Positions 1 to 5,162 of a stretch of DNA of 5,409 nucleotides are shown here, in pieces. The notes under the pieces were generated by a model. That model did no database searches, was not told the origin of the DNA, and worked only from the letters and a program-made list of their open reading frames with translations. Position 1 is the stretch's first letter. Every line of letters starts with the position of its first letter. A program made the position numbers and the translations under genes. Where the stretch lies: assembly GCA_946622835.1 (NCBI GenBank), contig CAMOQI010000080.1, positions 1 to 5,409 of the forward strand, in the 5' to 3' direction. Source of the stretch: an uncultured Candidatus Melainabacteria bacterium. Its GTDB lineage: Bacteria; Cyanobacteriota; Vampirovibrionia; Gastranaerophilales; Gastranaerophilaceae.

Positions 1-88
1 TTATGCTGCCATAGCGCCGTATCAATTCCTGTTCAATTTCCTGAACCGACGCATCAACGAAAATATTTTCAGATAAAATCGATGTCAT
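1..88 (-). CDS. Unidentified protein, N-terminal fragment (29 codons visible)
   Basis: An open frame starts with ATG at 88-86 and runs off the left edge of the window without a stop. The visible residues read MTSILSENIFVDASVQEIEQ followed by ELIRRYGSI. A Shine-Dalgarno-like GGGGA (97-93) lies 4 nt upstream of the ATG. The start is only 11 nt after the glmS stop codon, so the gene is very probably co-transcribed and perhaps translationally coupled with glmS. There is no signal peptide in what is visible; residues 13-25 look like a charged amphipathic helix. I do not recognise the family from this fragment and assign no function. Confidence 0.7.
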   Translation of the reverse strand, partial: MTSILSENIFVDASVQEIEQELIRRYGSI

Positions 89-92
89 ATAA

Positions 93-97
93 TCCCC
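93..97 (-). promoter_or_regulatory. Ribosome binding site for the partial gene after glmS
   Basis: On the minus strand GGGGA is followed by TTAT and then ATG. It sits in the 11-nt gap between the glmS stop and this start and is the only purine-rich element there, so it supports the ATG at 88. The 4-nt spacing is short but usable. Confidence 0.5.
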
Positions 98-99
98 AA

Positions 100-1947
100 T
101 TATTCGACTGTCACTGATTTTGCTAAATTTCGCGGCTGATCAACATCTTTACCCAAAAATTCCGCAATATAATATGCAATCAACTGAAGCGGCACAATCG
201 AAATCATTGGGGATAAAAATTCCGCAACATCCGGTACCCTTATAATATCATCAAATAATTCATCCAACTTTTTATCAGTTGAATTTGTAAGGGCTATCAT
301 ACGCGCATTCCTTGCCTTTGCCTCCTCACTATTAGAAAGTAATTTTTCATAAACAGAACCGTTCATTAAAATTGAAAGAACAGGCATCGTTTCATCAAGC
401 ATAGCAATAGGCCCGTGTTTTAATTCTCCTGCAGGATACCCTGTAGCATTTATGTAACTTATTTCTTTTAATTTTAAAGCACCCTCAAGCGCAGTCGGAT
501 AATTTATCCCTCGCGCGATATATATAAAATCACGAGTATTGGCATATTTACGCGCACACTTTTGAATATCGTCTTTATGAGTTAAGATTTGTTCAATTTT
601 TTGCGGCAACATTAACAGCTCAAATTTTAACTCCGATAATTTTTCTTCTTCAACAGTACCTTTTATTTCCGCCATATACAAGGCCAATAAATAAAACGAA
701 AATAATTGTGCTATGTATGATTTTGTAGCAGCTACAGAAACCTCAATTCCTGCATTTACAGACAATAAACTGTCAGCTTCCCTTGCCATTGCACTGTCAG
801 GACGGTTAGTAATAATTAGAATATGAGAGCCCCTTACTTTTGATTGTTTTATTGCAGTTAATGTATCCGCAGTTTCACCGGATTGAGAAACCCCAATTAC
901 TAAAGTCTGCTCATCTGTGACAGTATTTCTATAAATATATTCACTTGAAGCTTCAACATCAACAGGAATTCTACACAAATCTTCTATAATATATTTACCA
1001 ATCATAGCAGCATGCAACGACGTTCCACAAGCAATTACCTGAATTCGATTTAACTTTTTAAGACTATCTACATTCAGATTAACCTCATCAAGAACTATTT
1101 CAGACGAGGAGGATTTTATTTTTCCGGTTAAGATATTTCGTATTATATCCGGTTGTTCATGAATTTCTTTTAACATAAAATGCTTGTAACCCATTTTACT
1201 CAAAGATACCGGCTCCCACGGTAATTCTTCAATTTTTGGTGTCACCTGCTTGCCGTTTTCATCTTCGACAAGCAATGATGATGATTTTTGAACAACAGCA
1301 ACTTGATTATCTTTCAAATATATTGCCTTTTTAGTATGCTTAATAAATGCCGGAACATCAGAAGCTATAAAATATTCTCCGCTACCAACTCCTATAATTA
1401 AAGGTGCATTTCTTTTTGTTGCAACAATCATATCCGGAAATTCATTATGCATAATACAAAGTGCATATGCACCTTGAATCTTCTTTGCAGCCATATGAAC
1501 AGCCTTCGGTAAATCTTTCACCTGCGCATAGATATCAGCTATCAGATGCGCAACAGACTCAGTATCAGTTTGAGATTTAAAAACATAACCCTTATCTTCC
1601 AATTCTTGACGTAACTCTTTGTAATTTTCAATAATACCGTTATGAACAATTACCAAATCCCCGCAATTTGAGGTATGCGGATGAGCATTAACAACAGAGG
1701 GCGCACCGTGAGTTGCCCATCTGATATGCCCAATACCAACACTTGAATGAGAAACTTCACTTAAATGAGCGGTTAATACATCTCTCAAATTTCCTAATTT
1801 ACCTTGAGCCTTATACACATTGATTGAAGAGGCAGTTTTTAATGCTACGCCTGCAGAGTCATATCCCCTATATTCAAGCTGCTCCAGCCCTTCCAATAAT
1901 ATATCAACTACAGGCTTATCTCCAATATAACCAACTATTCCGCACAT
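100..1947 (-). CDS. glmS: Glutamine--fructose-6-phosphate aminotransferase (isomerizing), GlmS
   Basis: GlmS converts fructose-6-phosphate and glutamine to glucosamine-6-phosphate and glutamate, the first committed step to UDP-GlcNAc for peptidoglycan and lipopolysaccharide; it is cytosolic. At 615 residues it is full length (E. coli 609). The N-terminal class II amidotransferase domain (about 1-230) has the nucleophile Cys2 in MCGIVGYIG, exposed once Met1 is removed. It also has RGYDSAG (27-33), the R76-W-A-T-H-G glutamine-site motif, oxyanion residues N103-G104 and TDTE (127-130). Two SIS sugar-isomerase domains follow, with ACGTS (306-310), SQSGET (354-359) and VAATKS (405-410). Family-based catalytic equivalents are E495 in LKLKEIS, H511 in GELKHGP and K610 in the C-terminal LAKSVTVE. 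The start has a good Shine-Dalgarno 8 nt upstream. The next gene begins 11 nt after the stop. No key residue is missing. The sequence looks cyanobacterial-like to me. Confidence 0.98.
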   Translation of the reverse strand: MCGIVGYIGDKPVVDILLEGLEQLEYRGYDSAGVALKTASSINVYKAQGKLGNLRDVLTAHLSEVSHSSVGIGHIRWATHGAPSVVNAHPHTSNCGDLVIVHNGIIENYKELRQELEDKGYVFKSQTDTESVAHLIADIYAQVKDLPKAVHMAAKKIQGAYALCIMHNEFPDMIVATKRNAPLIIGVGSGEYFIASDVPAFIKHTKKAIYLKDNQVAVVQKSSSLLVEDENGKQVTPKIEELPWEPVSLSKMGYKHFMLKEIHEQPDIIRNILTGKIKSSSSEIVLDEVNLNVDSLKKLNRIQVIACGTSLHAAMIGKYIIEDLCRIPVDVEASSEYIYRNTVTDEQTLVIGVSQSGETADTLTAIKQSKVRGSHILIITNRPDSAMAREADSLLSVNAGIEVSVAATKSYIAQLFSFYLLALYMAEIKGTVEEEKLSELKFELLMLPQKIEQILTHKDDIQKCARKYANTRDFIYIARGINYPTALEGALKLKEISYINATGYPAGELKHGPIAMLDETMPVLSILMNGSVYEKLLSNSEEAKARNARMIALTNSTDKKLDELFDDIIRVPDVAEFLSPMISIVPLQLIAYYIAEFLGKDVDQPRNLAKSVTVE

Positions 1948-1955
1948 ATAATCTT

Positions 1956-1963
1956 ACCTCTCC
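1956..1963 (-). promoter_or_regulatory. Shine-Dalgarno of glmS
   Basis: On the minus strand GGAGAGGT ends 8 nt before the glmS ATG (1947-1945). It is a strong match to the anti-Shine-Dalgarno sequence at a good distance and fixes the start at MCGIVGYIG, which must be the true N-terminus because Cys2 is the catalytic nucleophile. Confidence 0.85.
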
Positions 1964-1974
1964 AATAATTTTAC

Positions 1975-2005
1975 ATTATATATATTACCATCAAAATCCT
2001 GTGAA
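1975..2005 (-). promoter_or_regulatory. Possible glmS promoter
   Basis: The 91-bp gap upstream of glmS contains, on the minus strand, TTCACA (2005-2000, one mismatch to TTGACA) and a perfect TATAAT (1980-1975). The spacer is 19 bp, longer than ideal; using the overlapping TATATA (1982-1977) makes it 17 bp. Transcription would start near 1968, just ahead of the Shine-Dalgarno. No convincing terminator separates glmS from the upstream gene, so read-through from that gene is also possible. The region is AT-rich, so a chance match cannot be excluded. Confidence 0.4.
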
Positions 2006-2038
2006 TTTTATACCTTTACATATTTTTTACATTTTATT

Positions 2039-2572
2039 TTAATCATCTAAAATATGTACCCCAAATCCGGCAGATGCCGGCATTTCATTTCTGTATGCGT
2101 AACCGCCGCGATTATTGTATATTCCTCGATTTATTCCCGCCGGAAACCCGCCGTAATCAAAAGGACTATTCATTATTGGCGGAGTAAATCCGGTCGGCTG
2201 CCCTAAAAACCTGTTTAATATGCGCTGTGCAGGGTTTCTGTTTGATCCGTAATAATCGGACAGATATGTATTATTATCATTATCCCTATAGTTTGCAAGT
2301 ATATTATTCATCCTCTGCGCAGGATTAAGGTTGGGATAACACTTTGAAAACAGTTTTCTTTCAATACGATTAAATCGTGAAGAAAGCGTATCGTTTTTAT
2401 AACTTCCCCCAAACAAATAATCTTCAACCGCTGCTAAATCACTATTATACATCGAATAATTATCATATCCTCTCGGAATATCCGTATAAGTTTTAACTAC
2501 CTTAGTTTGCGCGTATGTATCACAACTCACGAATAAAACAAATACCCCTAACATAAATAATATTTTTTTCAT
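2039..2572 (-). CDS. Exported protein, probable lipoprotein, unknown function, with two NPAQR repeats
   Basis: This 177-residue protein has a clear signal peptide: MKK, then a hydrophobic core (about 4-15). Cys17 follows F-V-S and could be a lipobox cysteine; signal peptidase I cleavage after T-Y-A21 is the alternative. The mature part is polar and rich in Asn, Tyr, Arg and Gly. Residues 52-75 read YLFGGSYKNDTL, then SSRFNRIERKLF, which resembles a short motif I recall from secreted proteins of non-photosynthetic Cyanobacteria relatives. NPAQR.xN.xL occurs twice, at 83-92 and 113-123, so there is an internal duplication with a 30-residue period. The tail (128-177) is rich in Gly, Pro and Tyr and looks unstructured. 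I start at ATG 2572 rather than GTG 2578 because that GTG overlaps the ribosome binding site. The gene is upstream of glmS on the same strand with a 91-bp gap and is divergent from the GH38 gene. Function unknown. Confidence 0.85.
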   Translation of the reverse strand: MKKILFMLGVFVLFVSCDTYAQTKVVKTYTDIPRGYDNYSMYNSDLAAVEDYLFGGSYKNDTLSSRFNRIERKLFSKCYPNLNPAQRMNNILANYRDNDNNTYLSDYYGSNRNPAQRILNRFLGQPTGFTPPIMNSPFDYGGFPAGINRGIYNNRGGYAYRNEMPASAGFGVHILDD

Positions 2573-2577
2573 AATCA

Positions 2578-2582
2578 CCTCT
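2578..2582 (-). promoter_or_regulatory. Shine-Dalgarno that decides the start of the exported protein
   Basis: On the minus strand AGAGG (2582-2578), inside AGAGGTGAT, is an extended match to the anti-Shine-Dalgarno sequence. It lies 5 nt before the ATG at 2572. An in-frame GTG at 2578-2576 begins at the last G of this element, so it is part of the ribosome binding site and not a likely start. The ATG start puts the KK of the signal peptide directly after Met. Confidence 0.75.
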
Positions 2583-2626
2583 TCTGAAATACATGCTAAA
2601 AATTCATAGAATTAAATACATCCAAC

Positions 2627-2655
2627 TGTTGTCTAATCTTTACAATTAGCCAACA
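2627..2655. promoter_or_regulatory. 29-bp dyad, candidate regulator-binding site in the divergent promoter region
   Basis: The two 11-bp arms are TGTTGTCTAAT (2627-2637) and ATTAGCCAACA (2645-2655), separated by the 7-nt CTTTACA. Ten of the eleven positions pair; only T2632/C2650 fails. The site lies between the divergent exported-protein and GH38 genes. Its centre (2641) is about 41 bp before the predicted GH38 transcription start, and its right arm covers the place where a -35 element should be. Both facts fit a dimeric transcription factor acting on the GH38 promoter. The regulator's family cannot be told from the site, and no regulator gene is in the window. Confidence 0.5.
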
Positions 2656-2666
2656 AGGAAAAATAG

Positions 2667-2675
2667 TGTTATCAT
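2667..2675 (+). promoter_or_regulatory. Extended -10 promoter element of the GH38 gene
   Basis: TGTTATCAT matches the extended -10 consensus TGnTATAAT with one mismatch (C for A). There is no good -35: the best hexamer, TTAGCC (2646-2651), matches three of six with an 18-bp spacer. An initiation point 7 nt after the -10 hexamer would be 2682, the A of the GH38 ATG, which would make the transcript leaderless or nearly so. Confidence 0.5.
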
Positions 2676-2681
2676 AAGCTT

Positions 2682-4742
2682 ATGTTTGGCAACAGAAAAA
2701 AGAAAAAAGTTATCGCGTACATTCATACTCACTGGGACAGAGAATGGTACAGAGAATTTGAAGTCTTTAGATTAAGGCTTTTAAAAGTGTTTGATCATAT
2801 ATTACAAATGCTTGAAGACGGAGTAATACCTTCTTTTTATTTTGATGGACAAGTTGTTGCACTACTGGATTATCTGGAAATGCGTCCGGAAAAAGAACCT
2901 CTTATCAGAAAACTTATTGCCGAAGAAAAATTATTTATAGGCCCATTTTATTGCCTTGTAGATGAATTTTTAACAGATGGAATCTGCTACAGAAAAAATC
3001 TTGAAATAGGACTTAAAATTGCAAAGGAATTTGGTTGCAAAAAGTTTGTAGCATACCTTGCAGATACATTTGGGCATAGCAAAAATGTACCTGAAATTTT
3101 ATCGGAATTTGACATAGATAAAGCTGTCGTGTGGCGCGGTTGCCCCGATTTAAAAGCTAATTTCAAATTTGGAGGAATAAACACTGTTAACCTTGTTAGA
3201 GGTTACTTTAACGATGTTTTTTCATCTAATATGCCTATTGTTGACAAAGCAAATGCTCTCAAATCAAATCTTGATTTAATTGCGAAAAAATCAGGAAATA
3301 CCCTACTGCTGCCAATTGGAGCCGATCATTTGGATGTGCCTGACAATATTCAAAAGCAAATTGACAGGATAAATAGTATTCTTGAAGATTATGAAATAGT
3401 TTTGGGCTCAATATTCGATTACTTCGAAGAAGTTAATTTTAGATCTAAATACGATGATGAATTACGAGACAATTCAAAAACCTTTATACTGCCCGGAACA
3501 TACTCTTCAAGGTTATACTTAAAACAATTAAATACCGAATGTTCATACAAGCTTGACCTCGCTTCAAAAATTCAATACAACTTTGGTTCAGAATATGACA
3601 GTATAATTGAACATGCATACAAACTTCTTCTTCAAAACCAAGCCCATGACAGCATATGCGGATGTTCAACAGACTTGGTACATGAAGAAAATGTCATTAG
3701 ATATAAAAAAGTTTTACAAATTGCCAACACAATTATAGACGAGATAAGGCAAACTCAGGAAAAAAATCTTACAATTTCATTCAAAAATGATGATAAATAC
3801 AAACTTCTTGAAGTAGAAAGAACCGAGATCGAACCTGAAACCCAAGTATTATCAAAAAAATTAGGGTTCCCTCCGGCAATACTAAATGACACAAATAGAA
3901 TTCCGATTACTGAAGATTACACTACAATATACACATTGTTAAAAGAATTTAACCCGGATGGTAAAAAATCCGATCTTATAGTTGATTCAAATACAATATT
4001 TAATTCAAATATGCGCCTAGAAATTGTTGACGGCAAAATTAATCTATACAATAAAAATAAAAAATATGAGAATTTTATTGAATTTGTTAGGGCGAAAGAC
4101 AAAGGTGACAGCTATAATTTCGGACCTGTTTATGATGATGAATATGAAATAGCGCAGATAAAAAATTCACAAGTCATAGCAAAAGGTCATCTACGCTCAA
4201 CTATTCGCATTTTTACCGACTTTTTTAATATTGATATTTCTCTTGATAAACGCTCAAAATTATTAAATTTTAAAATAAAATGGTTAAATGTTTTATCTAA
4301 CAGACTTTGGCAAGTAAAGTTCAATTTACCAAAAAAAATTAAAGAAACAGCCTCTGAAGATATGAACATGTTAATATTTAGAAAGTTCGATCCTGATTAT
4401 GACATAAGAAAAAATTTGCCAAAAGAAAAAGGATATGAGGCAAAAACAAACACTGCACCTATGCAAAGATTTGTTTGGGCAAATGGTTTTGGGATTATAA
4501 CAAAGGGTCTGACAGAATATGAAATATTTAAAAACAGCTTAAGTATAACAATACTGCGCAGCACAGGCATTATATCAAATCCTGATAATCCTGCCAGAAC
4601 AACTCCTGCGGGCCCTCCGATTGAAGTTCCGGGACTGCAGCAAATTGGAACAAACAAGGCAGAATTTTCTATTGGATTTTTCCCGATTGATGATTGGACA
4701 GATTATGTTGAACAGATTTATCCGCAAACAGTCATATTTTAA
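2682..4742 (+). CDS. Glycoside hydrolase family 38 alpha-mannosidase-like protein, short form
   Basis: GH38 enzymes are zinc-dependent retaining alpha-mannosidases. The catalytic domain (about 8-250) begins with HTHWDREW (15-22), supplying zinc ligands H17 and D19. The predicted nucleophile D128 is in ADTFGHS, where many relatives have PDxFG. D215 in GADHLD may be the acid/base by comparison with Golgi mannosidase II. The middle helical domain (about 268-350) has QAHDSICGCSTD, with zinc ligand H322. The C-terminal GH38 beta region (about 435-670) includes KGDSYNFGPV (474-483). At 686 residues it is shorter than many bacterial members (roughly 850-1000); the last beta-sandwich appears to be missing. 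No signal peptide or membrane segment is present, so it should be cytoplasmic. ATG 2682 is the only possible start before HTHWDREW: the frame has a stop at 2664 and no GTG or TTG between. The nearest AAGGAA (2655-2660) is too far upstream to serve as ribosome binding site. Substrate linkage is not predictable; no sugar transporter is adjacent. Confidence 0.92.
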   Translation: MFGNRKKKKVIAYIHTHWDREWYREFEVFRLRLLKVFDHILQMLEDGVIPSFYFDGQVVALLDYLEMRPEKEPLIRKLIAEEKLFIGPFYCLVDEFLTDGICYRKNLEIGLKIAKEFGCKKFVAYLADTFGHSKNVPEILSEFDIDKAVVWRGCPDLKANFKFGGINTVNLVRGYFNDVFSSNMPIVDKANALKSNLDLIAKKSGNTLLLPIGADHLDVPDNIQKQIDRINSILEDYEIVLGSIFDYFEEVNFRSKYDDELRDNSKTFILPGTYSSRLYLKQLNTECSYKLDLASKIQYNFGSEYDSIIEHAYKLLLQNQAHDSICGCSTDLVHEENVIRYKKVLQIANTIIDEIRQTQEKNLTISFKNDDKYKLLEVERTEIEPETQVLSKKLGFPPAILNDTNRIPITEDYTTIYTLLKEFNPDGKKSDLIVDSNTIFNSNMRLEIVDGKINLYNKNKKYENFIEFVRAKDKGDSYNFGPVYDDEYEIAQIKNSQVIAKGHLRSTIRIFTDFFNIDISLDKRSKLLNFKIKWLNVLSNRLWQVKFNLPKKIKETASEDMNMLIFRKFDPDYDIRKNLPKEKGYEAKTNTAPMQRFVWANGFGIITKGLTEYEIFKNSLSITILRSTGIISNPDNPARTTPAGPPIEVPGLQQIGTNKAEFSIGFFPIDDWTDYVEQIYPQTVIF

Positions 4743-4754
4743 AATATAACCAAA

Positions 4755-4776
4755 TTAAAAGCGGCTAATTAGCCGC
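4755..4776 (-). terminator. Intrinsic terminator for the minus-strand small gene
   Basis: GCGGCTAATTAGCCGC (4761-4776) is a perfect 16-bp palindrome that forms a six-pair, GC-rich stem with an AAUU loop. On the minus strand it is followed by TTTTAATTT, the U-rich tract of a rho-independent terminator, 53 nt after the stop of the 80-residue gene. On the plus strand the stem is followed by CTTATCATC, without a good U-run, so termination of the GH38 transcript (stop at 4742) is likely weaker, although the same hairpin may protect its 3' end. Confidence 0.8.
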
Positions 4777-4829
4777 CTTATCATCATCCTATCCTTTTCC
4801 TAATTGTTCCTTATTCCTTTTTCCTTTGA
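4777..4829 (-). other. Purine-rich 3' untranslated stretch before the terminator
   Basis: Between the stop of the 80-residue gene and the terminator hairpin, the minus strand is strongly purine-rich, with several copies of AGGA/AAGGA (for example AAAGGAAAAAGGAATAAGGA). It has no coding potential beyond a 10-codon frame. It is probably just untranslated RNA; the repeated Shine-Dalgarno-like units are noted because they are unusual in a 3' region. Confidence 0.35.
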
Positions 4830-5072
4830 TTATCCAACGATTTTTGTTACAAAATTTACTACTTCGAAAAACGAATCTTTAACGAATTCCTTTGCCAATG
4901 TACTTACCGGTCTGTCTTCAATACAGTCAAATACATAATATATCGGATCTTGAGAATTATTAAATCTCATTCTTCTATCTTTTCTTTTCAAATATTGAAT
5001 TTCTTCAATAGGTTTTCTCGCTGAAGTTCTGCGAGTTATAGTTCCAAAAGCTTGTTGTGATGTTGCTAACAT
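4830..5072 (-). CDS. Small protein of unknown function (80 residues)
   Basis: This 80-residue frame has its own upstream leader and is closed by a strong terminator, which supports it being a real gene. The N-terminal half is basic (RR at 14-15, RK at 19-20, and KRKDRRMR at 29-36). The middle is PIYYVFDCIEDRP (43-55). The C-terminal part from about 57 (STLAKEFVKDSFFEVVNFVTKIVG) would form an amphipathic helix with hydrophobic F/V/I positions. There is no signal peptide, transmembrane segment or cysteine-pair metal site. A degenerate AGAGAGAGA (5090-5082) lies 9 nt before the ATG. It is downstream of the TolC-like gene on the same strand with a 90-nt gap and could share its transcript or have its own promoter. 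I do not recognise the family; RNA or nucleic-acid binding would be only a guess from the basic stretch. Confidence 0.7.
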   Translation of the reverse strand: MLATSQQAFGTITRRTSARKPIEEIQYLKRKDRRMRFNNSQDPIYYVFDCIEDRPVSTLAKEFVKDSFFEVVNFVTKIVG

Positions 5073-5081
5073 AATATTTAA

Positions 5082-5090
5082 TCTCTCTCT
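5082..5090 (-). promoter_or_regulatory. Degenerate Shine-Dalgarno of the 80-residue gene
   Basis: The minus strand reads AGAGAGAGA, then nine bases, then ATG. Only GAGA/AGAG cores match the anti-Shine-Dalgarno sequence, so the site is weak, but the distance is right and no other start in the frame is better placed. Confidence 0.4.
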
Positions 5091-5096
5091 TATATC

Positions 5097-5119
5097 TTAC
5101 ATATATATAAAGTATGTAA
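5097..5119. promoter_or_regulatory. Inverted repeat TTACATA-N9-TATGTAA upstream of the 80-residue gene
   Basis: Perfect 7-bp arms TTACATA (5097-5103) and TATGTAA (5113-5119) flank an AT-only core plus one G. The repeat lies in the 90-bp gap between the TolC-like gene and the 80-residue gene, where a promoter for the latter would be expected. The minus strand contains TATATA and TTTACA hexamers here but no well-spaced pair. It could be an operator or an AT-rich coincidence. Confidence 0.3.
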
Positions 5120-5162
5120 AAAGAAAAAAATTGACTTTTTATTCTTAATTTGTAAAGTTATG

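Noticed and set aside
1990..2007. Hairpin AAAATTC-ACA-GGATTTT on the minus strand as a terminator between the exported-protein gene and glmS
   Set aside because: The stem is almost all A-U with one G-U pair and is not followed by a U-run; unlikely to terminate.
1948..2038. Possible glmS ribozyme or other glucosamine-6-phosphate control element upstream of glmS
   Set aside because: The gap is only 91 nt, very AT-rich, and contains neither the length nor the GC-rich paired core and conserved segments of the glmS ribozyme.
1824..2042. Plus-strand open frame of 72 codons
   Set aside because: Lies mostly antisense to the 5' end of glmS, has low-complexity residues and no ribosome binding site; shadow frame.
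2576..2578. GTG start for the exported protein (two residues longer)
   Set aside because: The GTG overlaps the Shine-Dalgarno AGAGGTGAT that serves the ATG at 2572.
2601..2613. Short palindrome AATTC-ATA-GAATT in the divergent intergenic region
   Set aside because: Only 5-bp AT-rich arms; much weaker than the dyad at 2627-2655 and compatible with chance.
2987..4657. Five minus-strand frames of 60-86 codons inside the GH38 gene
   Set aside because: All are antisense to a well-supported coding sequence, lack ribosome binding sites and recognisable motifs.
4734..4747. 14-bp palindrome ATATTTTAAAATAT across the GH38 stop codon
   Set aside because: Composed only of A and T and partly fixed by coding; easily expected by chance in this base composition.
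4755..4787. Ten-codon minus-strand frame MMIRRLISRF with an upstream AGGATAGG
   Set aside because: Its codons are made by the terminator palindrome itself; the spacing is too short and it is too small to support as a gene.
5121..5142. AAAAAGTCAATTTTTTT on the minus strand as a terminator after the TolC-like gene
   Set aside because: Any stem is five A-U pairs without G-C support; not a credible intrinsic terminator, so co-transcription with the 80-residue gene stays open.
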